Shown: in pieces, positions 17,364-26,270 of the stretch | Layout: the number at the start of each line of letters is the position of its first letter | Numbering within the stretch: position 1 is the stretch's first letter | Assembly (NCBI GenBank): GCA_964525935.1 | Contig: CAZGJZ010000006.1 | Coordinates: 124,001 to 188,000 of the forward strand | Source of the DNA: UBA2377 sp964525935 | GTDB taxonomy: Bacteria > Verrucomicrobiota > Verrucomicrobiia > Opitutales > Opitutaceae | Reading direction: 5' to 3' | Length of the DNA stretch: 64,000 nucleotides | The notes under the pieces: model-generated | The model's database searches: none | What the model saw: the letters and a program-made list of their open reading frames with translations, nothing else | What the model was told of the DNA's origin: nothing | Position numbers and translations under genes: made by a program

Positions 17364-19391
17364 TCACTTCACGGCCGGCTCGCCGGGCAGCGTGAGGACG
17401 CGCAGCCGCCAGCCGCTCGCGAAATAAAACTTATGCCCAATGATGGGACCGACCACATCGATGATGTTGGGATCGGAAGCGGTGAGCCACACGGTGCCTT
17501 CGCGGGGGCGGGGTTGGGACTCCTGCCAAATCCGCTCCACCTCACACGTGCCGGGTTTGATGCGGAACACACAATGCGCCGTGGCGCCATAAACCGCGTC
17601 CGGTCCCACGCGCAGTGCAAAATGCCCCGTCCACGGCAGCGGCCCGAAGTCTTTCGGCAACCACGCGCTGGCGATGACGGTGCGCCGCGCCGGGTCGATC
17701 AGGGCGAGGCGGGGCGTGATTTCGGGAGCGCCTTGAGAGAGGATGTGGTCCCCGCGGCCGATCAGGGCATAGATGAGGCCATGGTCGGCATCGGCCAAGG
17801 CGGTGATGTCGGCGAGATTTTCCAAGCCGAGGTCGCCGGACCAGACGAGTTCATCCTTGGCGGGATCCCACAACGCGAATGCGCCGGTCAGGCGGCGCAC
17901 CTTGGTGCCGGTGCCGCCTTCGATGCTCAAGCCGACGAGGATCTGTTTTAGTCCGGGCAAATACATCAGCGCCGAAGGCGACGTATCGGGCACGATGGCG
18001 CGGTGGGATTTTTTTTCGCCGGTCGACGGATCGAGCCAAGCCAGCGTGCCGCCGATGAGACCGTAGTCGGGCCCCGAGCCCATCCAGAGCCGGCCGTCGG
18101 GCGTGGTGATGAGGGCGTTGGGGCGGCAGGCGATGTTATCCAGCTGGCCGAGATCGCGCGGATTGTCCTCGGGGCTGGTTCCGAAGTGAAGCGGCTTGGC
18201 GGGATCGTAAACGGACAGGCGGGACATGGGGTAGGAGGCGAGCCAGACTTGGTTCTGACGGGTCGTCAGCGAATAGGCCTCGCCCATGGCGAAGGAGAGT
18301 TTGCCCAGGTCCTCGACGACGGCGCCGTCGGGCGAGGCTCGGAAGAGGTGATTGGGCAGATAGCTCGTGCCGTAGAGATCGCCGCCGGGACCGACATCGA
18401 AGACGAAGAGATTGGAACCGCCACCGACCCAGTCGAGAGTGAGTTGTCGGGAGGGAACCTGCGGATCGGTGTTGGTGAGCAAGATGGTGCGCGGGGTGCC
18501 GGCGCCGGTGCTGTTGTCGTCCAGGAATTTCGCGGTCCAGCCGCCGGGCATCACGAGGGGCACCACCTCGCGTTGCTCCGCGAGAGCGGTTCCCGGCATA
18601 AAGGCGGGGATGGCGGTGACGGGCGTAAGCGTCAGGCCGTCGACGCGGAATTGGCCGGCGTGTGAGTCGAGATAGAGCCGGCCGTCGAGGCCTTTGCGCA
18701 GTTTGAGGAATTGGGTCTGGTCGGTCGTATCGGTGATGGCCGGGCCGACTTCCCGGTGTTCGCCCGTCGCGGGATCGATCAAGACCACGTGTGGGCGCAC
18801 CACCTTGACGAGGGCGGCGAGAGTGCCGTCGTCGCCGGCGAGTGGATAGAGATACTCGTCGGTCTCATCCATGCGGCCGTAGCGGGTGAAGACCCCGGTG
18901 GCGGGATCGTATTTGATCAGGCGGGCGCCGGGCGGGGAACCGATCCAAAGCACGCCATCGGAACCCTCGGTGATGCCGGTGGGAAAATTGGCCGCGCCGG
19001 CAGGGTCAATTTTCCCTAGATCCTCGATGCCGCGTTCCGGATGGTTGGCATCGAAGCGGTGCAGGTGTCCGTCCCACGCCGAGCCGATATAGAGGATGCC
19101 GGTGCGCTGCGATCGAAACGCGGCGGTGGTGAACGTCGATCGGGTGGTGTCGCTCACGGGAAACTGCCGGCAATGTCCGGTCTCCAAGTTGATATCCACG
19201 ACGAAGAGCCCGCCGTTGTTCTGGCTCATCGATGCGAGCAACGACGGTTTGCCGTCGTCGGTCTGACCCGGATGCAGCCGGACCCAACTCACTCCTTTCA
19301 CAGGAATACCCAAGTCGCGCACCTCAAGGGCGCGGGCGGAATGCAAGACGGTGCCGACCAGCAGCAGGATAAAAACCCAGGACTGTTTCAT
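17364..19391 (-). CDS. Secreted beta-propeller protein (YVTN/Vgb-like repeats)
   Basis: 675 residues with an N-terminal signal peptide (KQSWVFILLLVGTVLHSARA). The body is a series of repeats in which a strand ending in a W or Y block is followed by a DPATG-type turn (IKYDPATGVFTRYG, VLIDPATGEHREV, WLDPSTGEKKSH, ALIDPARRTVIAS), typical of a seven- or eight-bladed propeller related to streptogramin-lyase/Vgb-type proteins. A periplasmic binding or enzymatic role is inferred. Its start overlaps the small membrane-protein stop (ATGA at 19388-19391), placing it in the symporter transcript. Confidence 0.7.
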   Translation of the reverse strand: MKQSWVFILLLVGTVLHSARALEVRDLGIPVKGVSWVRLHPGQTDDGKPSLLASMSQNNGGLFVVDINLETGHCRQFPVSDTTRSTFTTAAFRSQRTGILYIGSAWDGHLHRFDANHPERGIEDLGKIDPAGAANFPTGITEGSDGVLWIGSPPGARLIKYDPATGVFTRYGRMDETDEYLYPLAGDDGTLAALVKVVRPHVVLIDPATGEHREVGPAITDTTDQTQFLKLRKGLDGRLYLDSHAGQFRVDGLTLTPVTAIPAFMPGTALAEQREVVPLVMPGGWTAKFLDDNSTGAGTPRTILLTNTDPQVPSRQLTLDWVGGGSNLFVFDVGPGGDLYGTSYLPNHLFRASPDGAVVEDLGKLSFAMGEAYSLTTRQNQVWLASYPMSRLSVYDPAKPLHFGTSPEDNPRDLGQLDNIACRPNALITTPDGRLWMGSGPDYGLIGGTLAWLDPSTGEKKSHRAIVPDTSPSALMYLPGLKQILVGLSIEGGTGTKVRRLTGAFALWDPAKDELVWSGDLGLENLADITALADADHGLIYALIGRGDHILSQGAPEITPRLALIDPARRTVIASAWLPKDFGPLPWTGHFALRVGPDAVYGATAHCVFRIKPGTCEVERIWQESQPRPREGTVWLTASDPNIIDVVGPIIGHKFYFASGWRLRVLTLPGEPAVK

Positions 19392-19570
19392 GACGAAAGG
19401 GTCTGATCGCGGCGCTTTTTTGAATCGTCCGTTTGGCGGGCTGCCAGATGTTTGATCAGCGTGAGCAGTTCCTTGCCGGCTTTTATGCCGATATAGAACA
19501 CGAGAAAGGCATACCAGGCGATGGAAGTGAAAAGCAGAATGCTCCAGCCGATGATGTAAGGGTCGCGCAT
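19388..19570 (-). CDS. Small single-span membrane protein
   Basis: 60 residues from the ATG at 19570. Residues 6-30 form one hydrophobic helix (IGWSILLFTSIAWYAFLVFYIGIKAG), followed by a basic soluble tail ending KKRRDQTLSS. It is 8 bases downstream of the symporter stop and overlaps the propeller start by four bases. Conserved small proteins next to SSS symporters sometimes act as partners or stabilisers, but that is only inference here. I do not recognise the family. Confidence 0.65.
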   Translation of the reverse strand: MRDPYIIGWSILLFTSIAWYAFLVFYIGIKAGKELLTLIKHLAARQTDDSKKRRDQTLSS

Positions 19571-19577
19571 GGGAGAA

Positions 19578-21080
19578 TCAGGTGGGTTGGGCGGCAACCG
19601 GTTGAGGTGCGGTGACGAGCGAGCCGACAATCATGCCGAGAAACGAGAGGGCGAAGGACGAAGCGCCGGCGATTTCGGGTGCGATCTGGTTTTCCCTGGC
19701 CACGATCGCATTCACCACGAGGAAAGTCAGGGGACCGATGGCGCCAAGGATCATGGCCGCGAAAGCCCCGGTTTGATTGGCCCGGGGCCAGTAGAGGCCG
19801 GCGACCAGCAGGGTGAAAATGCTCGCGAGGTAGATGTTGCCGGTCACGGCGAGGTAATCCCAGGCATTGCCCGGCATTTTATACCAGAGGCCGTAAAACA
19901 GCAGGAAGATCGCGATGCCCAAAAGAATGCTGCGCGTGAGAAAAAGCTGACCCTTGGTGGAGAGCGGTTTTTTGAGGCAGGGCGTGACGATGTCGTTATA
20001 GATGACCGTCGCCCACGTGAGCATGTAACCACTGAGCGTGGCCATCTCGGCGGTGATCATGGCTGCGACAATCAGCCCGAGCATGCCGACCGGGAGCACG
20101 CGATTGAGGTAGCTTGGCATGGCGGTCGACGAGTCGAGGTCCGTGGGCAGGCCGCCGTGCTGGGCAAAATAGACGCCGGCTGCCACGCCCCAGAGGCAGG
20201 GCAGGAGGAAACGGCCGACGAAATAATACGACACGCGCCGATACATCTGCTTGGCGGTGTGGGCGTCCTTCATGGCCAGCACGCGGCTGATCGTCGTTTG
20301 CCAGGTGGTGACCACGGCCAGTTGAAAGACAAACTGCCAGGCGAGATAGCCGCCGCCGAAACTTGAGGAGTGCGCGGGATTAAACGGATGGGCGCCGCTG
20401 CCGCCCGCAGTCTGGCTGGCGGCCCACGTGGTGGTGAGGTGGTCGAGCAGGTTGCCCCAGCCGATGTTGGCCAGCACCACGAGGGAGGTGGCGACGATCC
20501 CCAGGCCGAGCATGAGGAATTGAAAATAATCGGTTACCAGCACGGAAAGCATGCCGCCGAGCACGGTGTAGAGCAGCACCAGCACGAGCAGGACCGTCAT
20601 CACGAGTTCGAGCCAGCTCGCGGGCATACCCGTGGCGTGCACCAGGAAATCGCCGCCGAGCCGGAGAAAAATTCCCATGTTCAGGAGTCCGCCCAAGGCG
20701 ACAAACACGCCGGCCAGCCAGCGCACGCGTTTGCTGAAGCGCTTTTCGAAAAGCTCGGGAATGGTCAGCACCCCGGCGTTGCGGAGCGGTTCGATCACAA
20801 AGCCCGTGGCGCCCACCGCCAGAAAGCACAAGGCCATGATCACCCCGATCACCGCCCCGGCGAAGCCCTTTTCATAACCCAGCTGCGCCGTATACATGAC
20901 GGTCACGAGGCCCAACTCGGTGGCGGCCAGCGATGCGATCCCGAGGTTCACGTGCACTTCCCGGCCCGCGATCACGAAATCCTCCACGCCCCGGACAAAG
21001 CGCCGCATCCATAGGCCGGCCAGCAGGCAGCCGGTCACATACACCGCGATGATGATCCAATCGATGAAGGTGAGGGTCAT
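19578..21080 (-). CDS. Sodium/solute symporter (SSS family)
   Basis: 500 residues with about 13 predicted membrane helices. Family markers: start FIDWIIIAVYVTGCLLAGLW, the GRE(V)xxxLGIASLAATE block in helix 1-2 carrying the expected conserved A-T-E, LGGMLSVLVTDYFQFLMLG (the YTVLGG/TD-xxQ signature) and WQTTISRVLAMKDAHTAKQM. SSS proteins move sugars, amino acids, nucleosides or organic acids with Na+. It sits between FecR and the small protein in one transcript, so uptake of whatever the STN receptor binds is plausible. The substrate is unknown. Confidence 0.9.
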   Translation of the reverse strand: MTLTFIDWIIIAVYVTGCLLAGLWMRRFVRGVEDFVIAGREVHVNLGIASLAATELGLVTVMYTAQLGYEKGFAGAVIGVIMALCFLAVGATGFVIEPLRNAGVLTIPELFEKRFSKRVRWLAGVFVALGGLLNMGIFLRLGGDFLVHATGMPASWLELVMTVLLVLVLLYTVLGGMLSVLVTDYFQFLMLGLGIVATSLVVLANIGWGNLLDHLTTTWAASQTAGGSGAHPFNPAHSSSFGGGYLAWQFVFQLAVVTTWQTTISRVLAMKDAHTAKQMYRRVSYYFVGRFLLPCLWGVAAGVYFAQHGGLPTDLDSSTAMPSYLNRVLPVGMLGLIVAAMITAEMATLSGYMLTWATVIYNDIVTPCLKKPLSTKGQLFLTRSILLGIAIFLLFYGLWYKMPGNAWDYLAVTGNIYLASIFTLLVAGLYWPRANQTGAFAAMILGAIGPLTFLVVNAIVARENQIAPEIAGASSFALSFLGMIVGSLVTAPQPVAAQPT

Positions 21081-21100
21081 GGCAAATGAGTCGCGGCGAC

Positions 21101-22129
21101 TTAAGGAGTGCGTCGGAGAACGATCGTGTCGCCATCCGTCACCGCCTTGAGGCCAAAGTTGACCTCGAGGATCCGCACGAAGGCACCGGTGTTATCGGCG
21201 CGGAACATGCCACTCACCGGCAGGGCCGCGCTGGCATCGTCCTCGAGCACGAGGCGGGCGGTGCCGCGGCCGGCCGCGTGCTGGTTCATCAAGGCCACGG
21301 CCTCGGCCAGCGGAGTATCGGTGAACTCGAGACGCGGCGCGCGCCAGGCCAGTTTCGCGGCCAGCTCGGCCGGCGTAAAGGCAAGAAGGTCCGGAGAGGC
21401 GACACCGCCCAGTCCGACCACGACACCCTTGCCTGCATCGATGACCAAGGGATTGGCGGGTGGAGTATCGGTGGGGTCGGCGGTTGGTTGATCGACGGCG
21501 ACGCGGCCCTCGGTGACGAGCATCTCGACCCGGTTGCTGCCCAGTTGCACGGAGAACACCGTGCCCACGGCACGAAATTCGACGCCGCCGGCGCTGACGA
21601 TGAACGGCCGGTGGCTATCCTTGGCGACGGCGAAGTGCGCTTCGCCTTGCTTCAGCACCACGCGGCGCACCTCTGGTCGGAATTCGAGGGCGAGTTGGGC
21701 GCCGAATTTGAGTTCGACCACGCTGCCGTCGGGCAGCGTCTGCGTAGCGGGGGTGACGACGACGGCGCGCGTGGCGGCGCCGGCGAGGGCTTCGGGCCGG
21801 CTGGGAGCAGGCCAGCGCCAGAACCAACCGAAGGCGACGAGGGCGAGCAGGGCGGTGGCGGCCGTCGCAGCACGACGACGGGAACGCGCCCGACGGCCAA
21901 GGCGGGCGAGCAACGCGGGGGCACGGCCTTTGGCGCGCGATTGGTCGAGGAAATCCCACGTGGCGTCGAATTCAGTGATGGCCCGGGCGTGAGCGGGACT
22001 CTCGGCCTGCCACGCGGCGAAGGCCTCGGCTTCCGCGGGGGTCAGGCCGGCATCACGGCGGACGATCCAGCGCGCGGCCGCTTGTTCGATGGACTCGGAA
22101 GAGGAAGATGGGGGGATGGATGAGTTCAT
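21101..22129 (-). CDS. FecR-family anti-sigma regulator
   Basis: 342 residues from the ATG at 22129, whose first bases overlap the sigma-factor stop (ATGA). N-terminal cytoplasmic FecR part (QAAARWIVRRDAGLTPAEAEAFAAWQ, residues 16-41), one membrane helix (about 86-104), then the periplasmic FecR fold (SVVELKFGAQLALEF, KQGEAHFAVA, FRAVGTVFSV). The C-terminus (from about 260) resembles an STN/secretin-like domain that could contact the receptor. FecR senses a loaded TonB receptor and releases or activates the cognate ECF sigma. Confidence 0.9.
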   Translation of the reverse strand: MNSSIPPSSSSESIEQAAARWIVRRDAGLTPAEAEAFAAWQAESPAHARAITEFDATWDFLDQSRAKGRAPALLARLGRRARSRRRAATAATALLALVAFGWFWRWPAPSRPEALAGAATRAVVVTPATQTLPDGSVVELKFGAQLALEFRPEVRRVVLKQGEAHFAVAKDSHRPFIVSAGGVEFRAVGTVFSVQLGSNRVEMLVTEGRVAVDQPTADPTDTPPANPLVIDAGKGVVVGLGGVASPDLLAFTPAELAAKLAWRAPRLEFTDTPLAEAVALMNQHAAGRGTARLVLEDDASAALPVSGMFRADNTGAFVRILEVNFGLKAVTDGDTIVLRRTP

Positions 22130-22797
22130 TGCCGGTGGCTGCGGACAATCCCGCGTTCGATCAGGAACTGCCGGCAGTGCTGGAGTCCCTTCATGGCTTG
22201 GTTTTGGACGGTGTTTTCCGTGATACCCAGACGTGCCGCGATTTCCTTTTGGGAGAGGCCGTGGAGCTTGCGGAGGATGACGACCTCGCGACAACGTGCC
22301 GGCAGGGCCTCGATCGCGGCGAGGAGCAGGTCGATTTCCTGGTGGGAGCACGCGAAATCCGAACTGCTCACGCGCTCGTCCATCACGGATTGGGCGGTCT
22401 GGTCGGTGATGGGCTCGTAAAGGCTGCGATGTTCGCGGCGCAGCAAGTCGACGGCGAGATTGCCGGCGATGCGGAAGAGAAAATTCTTGGCGCACTGGAC
22501 GGGCTGGCGGAGCTGGCGCTTCCAGATGCGCAAGTAGGATTCCTGCACCACATCGTCCACGTCGCGCATGGCCGGGAAAGAGCCGCGCAGGTAGGATTTT
22601 AATTTCTGCTCATGCGGCCGGACCTCCTGCTGGAACCAGTGATCGATGGCGGCATCCACCGGCAACGGGTGCGCGGGTTCAGCGGAGGCAGGGGTGGAGG
22701 CGGGAGGACTCACGGGGTGGCGGGAGACGCGACGAAGTGAGGGCAGCGTCGGGTTCCCGGCCGGCGCATTCGAGATAAAATTCTTCGAATATTTCAC
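22126..22797 (-). CDS. ECF sigma factor, FecI type
   Basis: 223 residues. Sigma region 2 (RDVDDVVQESYLRIWKRQ, residues about 77-94) carries the DDxxQE aspartates of the core-binding face. LFRIAGNLAVDLLRRE follows. Region 4 (LPARCREVVILRKLHGLSQKEIAARLGITENTVQ) holds the -35-binding HTH. The N-terminus has a 50-residue Pro/Ala-rich extension unusual for FecI. It overlaps FecR by four bases and is divergent from the STN receptor with about 44 bases between starts, the typical FecI-FecR-FecA layout. Confidence 0.92.
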   Translation of the reverse strand: MKYSKNFISNAPAGNPTLPSLRRVSRHPVSPPASTPASAEPAHPLPVDAAIDHWFQQEVRPHEQKLKSYLRGSFPAMRDVDDVVQESYLRIWKRQLRQPVQCAKNFLFRIAGNLAVDLLRREHRSLYEPITDQTAQSVMDERVSSSDFACSHQEIDLLLAAIEALPARCREVVILRKLHGLSQKEIAARLGITENTVQNQAMKGLQHCRQFLIERGIVRSHRQ

Positions 22798-22841
22798 GTG
22801 GCTCCATCACAGATTGTCCCGGCCCGTGCGTGAGCATAACC

Positions 22842-25319
22842 ATGACACCTTCCATGTCTTCTCTCGGTCATTCGCGGACCATCGCCCTGGTCTGCTTGTT
22901 CGGTTTGCTGGCGCTTCTCCCCTCGCTCGCGGTTCGTGCCGCAGATGCTTCGACCATGCCCTTCGATCTGCCGGCGGCCAATGCCGACCAGGCGTTGAAG
23001 AATTTCTCGGCGCAAGCCGGGCTCGAGGTGCTCTTCCGCTCGGATATCACCAAGGGAGTGCGCACCAACGCGGTGAAAGGCGACCTGACGCCGCGCGCCG
23101 CGCTGGCCGCGTTGCTGAACGGCACGGGGCTGGTGGCGGTGCAGGACGAGCAGACGGGGGTGTTTTCCGTGCGAAAGGAAACCGCCGCGGAAAAAAACGG
23201 CGAACGGCTGGCGCGGAGCAACCGCGTCCAGCCGCAAAGCAGCCGCAGCGGTGACGAGGGCGAGCCCGCAGTCGTCAAGTTGAGTGTGTTTGAAGTCGTC
23301 GACTCCAGTTACAATGGCTACGTGGCGACCAAGACACTCTCCGGTTCGAAGGTGGCGATGAATGTTTTCGAAATGCCGCAGACCATCAACATTGTGACGC
23401 GCGACTTGCTGGACGACACGGGAGCGTTTGATCCCGGCACGGCGATGGCCAAGACCGTCCCCGGCGTGATCAATTATTTCAACCCCGCGCCGGCGCTGGG
23501 CATGATGATCCGAGGCTTTCGTGCCCAGAACTGGGCGGTCGACGGTGCGACCATCCGAAACCTGGGCATGGTGAGCAATTTCAACAACGAGGCGCTCGAG
23601 GTGATCAAAGGTCCTTCGGCGCTGCTCTTCGGGCCGTTTGGCGCCTACGGCGGCTACATCAACATGGTGCCGAAGACACCCAGTCGCACGCCGGGGCATA
23701 AATTGGAGGTGAGTGCAGGCGGGGATAATTTCTATTCTGCCATGCTGGATTACGGCGACGTGCTCGGTGCCAAGGATGACTACCAGTATCGTCTGGTGAT
23801 TGGTTCTCTCGACAACGGGCGGCCCGGCTACGCGGATGACTATAATCAAGGTTGGAGCATCGCCCCATCGCTGGCCGTCGATATCAGCGAAACCACCCGC
23901 TTGAAGGTGCGGGTGGAAGGCAGCCACATGGAGCAGCGCTGGAGCCGCGGCGCGTTGAATGCGCAGGGCCAGTGGGTGCGGGGGTTCTCCGCCCAGGGGC
24001 CGATCGAAGGCAACCGGTCGGTCACCGACAATCTCACCACCCAGATTATCCTGACGAGTCAGTTTTCGGACTACTGGGCATTCAAGTTCAACTTCCTCCA
24101 CCAGCAGGAAGAGCACGAGTTCGGGCTCGGCGTGCTCAACGGCGCACTGCCGGCGGCCGATTACCAGTATTCGCTGACGAAGCGCGCAATGGAGCAGTCG
24201 ACATTCTATGCGGATTTTTCCACGACCTGGACGCTGCCCGACCTGGGGGCCGGCTTGAGCAACCAGCTCCTCGTGGGAGCGAATATCAATTACTACGACA
24301 ACCCCTGGACCTTCAGCGCGACCTCCACGCAGTATGCCGAGTATGCGGGCATCCGGCTCAATCCGGAGAATCCCGACTGGGCGCCGGTGCGGACGATCAA
24401 CCTCGATTATGCGACGCTGGTCATCCCGTATAATCGCGAATGGCTGGGCGGCATCATCGCGCAGGATACTTTCACCGCGCTGGACGGAAAATTGAAATTT
24501 CTCCTTGGGGCGCGTTACAACTACGACGAGCGCACGAGCCACACGCAGTCCCGCGCGTCGCGCACGGCACCGCTGACCGGCAACCCGGGACCGCTGGTGG
24601 TAAACCGGAAAACCACCTACCGCTACGGCGTGGTGTATGAGCTGACGGAGAACACCGCGGTCTACTATGGACACGATGAGGCCTACCTGCCCGTGGGCGC
24701 GGTCTTCCGCGTGGACGGCAGCAGACTCGATCCCGAGCAGGGCAAGAACGACGAGATCGGCGCCAAGGCCAATCTCTTCCAGGCGCTCGGCGGGTATTTC
24801 TCCGGATCCATCGCCTACTTCGACCTGCAGGTGAGCAATAAATACCGCGCGGATCCGAACAATCCCGGCTTCGTGATTTCGGATGGCGTGCAGGTGAACA
24901 AGGGCTTCGATGCACAACTCCAATACGCGAGCGACAAATTTTCCGGATTGGTGGGCATCTACCGCGCCGATGGTCCCGTGGAAAAGCAGCCCAATACCGG
25001 ACTCCGCGCCGTGCTCGCCCCCAAGGTGACCTATAACTTCTGGGGCAAATACAACTTCACGCGCAACCTGGCGGTCGGTGGCGGTTACCATTGGGTGGGC
25101 TCGTCGCTCAGCAGCGACCGGCGGCTCCGCACCGAGGCGTTTGGCACGGCCGATTTATTTGTCACTTACACGGCCAAGGCTGGAAACGGCACCCTGAATT
25201 TCCGGATCGGTGTCTCCAACCTGTTTGACGACGATGCGGTGACCATCATCAGCTCCGCCGCCCAAGTGATCACGGAGGATGCCCGCAACATCAAGGCCAC
25301 GGTCGGCTACTCTTGGTAA
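22842..25319 (+). CDS. TonB-dependent receptor with N-terminal STN signalling domain
   Basis: 825 residues from the ATG at 22842; a GTG at 22830 is the alternative. Signal peptide, then STN domain at about residues 40-105 (MPFDLPAANADQALKNFSAQ). The TonB-box-like VVKLSVFEVV and the following YVATKTLSGSKV segment are those seen in Opitutaceae receptors. Plug domain from about 170, including PSALLFGPFGAYGGYINMV. The barrel continues to a C-terminal aromatic (IKATVGYSW). It probably imports a complex substrate and signals through FecR to the divergent sigma factor. The substrate cannot be read from sequence. Confidence 0.9.
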   Translation: MTPSMSSLGHSRTIALVCLFGLLALLPSLAVRAADASTMPFDLPAANADQALKNFSAQAGLEVLFRSDITKGVRTNAVKGDLTPRAALAALLNGTGLVAVQDEQTGVFSVRKETAAEKNGERLARSNRVQPQSSRSGDEGEPAVVKLSVFEVVDSSYNGYVATKTLSGSKVAMNVFEMPQTINIVTRDLLDDTGAFDPGTAMAKTVPGVINYFNPAPALGMMIRGFRAQNWAVDGATIRNLGMVSNFNNEALEVIKGPSALLFGPFGAYGGYINMVPKTPSRTPGHKLEVSAGGDNFYSAMLDYGDVLGAKDDYQYRLVIGSLDNGRPGYADDYNQGWSIAPSLAVDISETTRLKVRVEGSHMEQRWSRGALNAQGQWVRGFSAQGPIEGNRSVTDNLTTQIILTSQFSDYWAFKFNFLHQQEEHEFGLGVLNGALPAADYQYSLTKRAMEQSTFYADFSTTWTLPDLGAGLSNQLLVGANINYYDNPWTFSATSTQYAEYAGIRLNPENPDWAPVRTINLDYATLVIPYNREWLGGIIAQDTFTALDGKLKFLLGARYNYDERTSHTQSRASRTAPLTGNPGPLVVNRKTTYRYGVVYELTENTAVYYGHDEAYLPVGAVFRVDGSRLDPEQGKNDEIGAKANLFQALGGYFSGSIAYFDLQVSNKYRADPNNPGFVISDGVQVNKGFDAQLQYASDKFSGLVGIYRADGPVEKQPNTGLRAVLAPKVTYNFWGKYNFTRNLAVGGGYHWVGSSLSSDRRLRTEAFGTADLFVTYTAKAGNGTLNFRIGVSNLFDDDAVTIISSAAQVITEDARNIKATVGYSW

Positions 25320-25370
25320 GAATGTCCGGACAAGCGGGAGGTCGCCCATGCTTCCCGGTTTCTACTGTCA

Positions 25371-25410
25371 CGGGAGATGTGGTTCATTCTGTTCTGAGCT
25401 GCATCTCCCG
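25371..25410. terminator. Inverted repeat between convergent genes, possible terminator
   Basis: CGGGAGATG at 25371-25379 pairs with CATCTCCCG at 25402-25410 over a 22-base loop. It lies between the receptor stop (25319) and the convergent response-regulator stop (25425), where a bidirectional terminator is expected. There is no U-run, so it is not a textbook intrinsic terminator. Confidence 0.4.
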
Positions 25411-25424
25411 AGTTATCCGGGGGA

Positions 25425-26087
25425 TCAGGCCTTGGTTCGCGTTGGTGGGCGGAACGACGAGCGGTGGGTGAAACCCTTTTCCAAGGCGTAGCGGATCAAT
25501 TCCGGCGAAGTGCGAAAGCCCAGCTTCGCCAGCAGGCGGCAGCGGTGGTTGCGGACGGTGAGTTCGCTCAGGCCCACTTCCTCGGCGACCTGTTCGTTGG
25601 TGAGGCCGCCGCCGAACAGACCGAGCAGGCTTTGCTCGCGCTCCGAGAGGATTTTGTCGAACGAGACGGGATCCTTGCGCTGCGTGAGGTGGGCTTCCTG
25701 CACGAGCGGGGAAAGGTAACGCTGCCCCGTTTGCACCATGGCGATCGCCTCGGTCAAGGCCTCGACGGTCTGTTCGTTTTTGTCCACGAAGCCGTGCAGT
25801 TTCGAATTGATCGCGCGGTGCAGGGTGAACTCGTCCGTGTAGCCGGAGATGCCGATGACCTTGCTGCGCGGACAGGCGGCCAGCAAATCGTCGAGCAAAT
25901 CGAGGCCGTCGCGGTCGGGCAGGGCGAGGTCGAGGATGATGACGTCCGGCTGCTCCACCTGGCTCAATTGCAGGCCGCTCGCTGCATCCTTGGCACCCGT
26001 CACGACCGAACCTTGAATTGCCTCCCGGCAGGCCTTCACGAGCAGATCGCGCATCAGCGCATGATCTTCAATCACGGCGATTTTCAA
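25425..26087 (-). CDS. NarL/FixJ-type response regulator
   Basis: 220 residues. Receiver with the acidic pair E7-D8, phospho-acceptor D53 (VIILDLALPDRDG) and late lysine region (LHGFVDKN). LuxR-type HTH near the C-terminus (LSEREQSLLGLFGGGLTNEQ, then LSELTVRNHRCRLLAKLGF). It is a DNA-binding regulator activated by phosphorylation, probably by the hybrid kinase in the divergent cluster, though the pairing is inferred from position. Its promoter region holds two repeat elements (26136-26150 and 26168-26193). Confidence 0.9.
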   Translation of the reverse strand: MKIAVIEDHALMRDLLVKACREAIQGSVVTGAKDAASGLQLSQVEQPDVIILDLALPDRDGLDLLDDLLAACPRSKVIGISGYTDEFTLHRAINSKLHGFVDKNEQTVEALTEAIAMVQTGQRYLSPLVQEAHLTQRKDPVSFDKILSEREQSLLGLFGGGLTNEQVAEEVGLSELTVRNHRCRLLAKLGFRTSPELIRYALEKGFTHRSSFRPPTRTKA

Positions 26088-26135
26088 TGGGGCGGATTAA
26101 TGGCTGCGCTCCAGTCCCCTGCAAGCGCTGCGACC

Positions 26136-26150
26136 TAGGGGGAACACCCC
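26136..26150. promoter_or_regulatory. G-run/C-run element upstream of the response regulator
   Basis: TAGGGGGAACACCCC, 49 bases before the response-regulator ATG on the other strand. It is an imperfect version of the palindrome TAGGGGAACTCCCTA found at 38680-38694. It may be an operator for a LuxR-type regulator. Confidence 0.3.
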
Positions 26151-26167
26151 GCCCGACGGCGAGGCTT

Positions 26168-26193
26168 GGTGTTTAAACACCAAAACGGTGTTT
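26168..26193. promoter_or_regulatory. Three alternating GGTGTTT half-sites
   Basis: GGTGTTT (26168-26174), its complement AAACACC (26175-26181), five bases, then GGTGTTT again (26187-26193). The first two form an exact 14-base palindrome; the last two form an inverted repeat around AAAAC. It lies about 80 bases before the TonB-receptor ATG and about 80 bases from the divergent regulator start. It looks like an operator array. Confidence 0.5.
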
Positions 26194-26270
26194 TGACCGG
26201 CGGCGGGGAGCGGTGGCCTGCTTGCGTCGGAATTTTTCCGCAACCGTCCGGCTGCATTTCCGCTTCAACG

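Noticed and set aside
22794..25091. 765-residue open frame on the minus strand
   Set aside because: Lies entirely antisense to the STN TonB receptor; its composition is that of a reverse-frame shadow.
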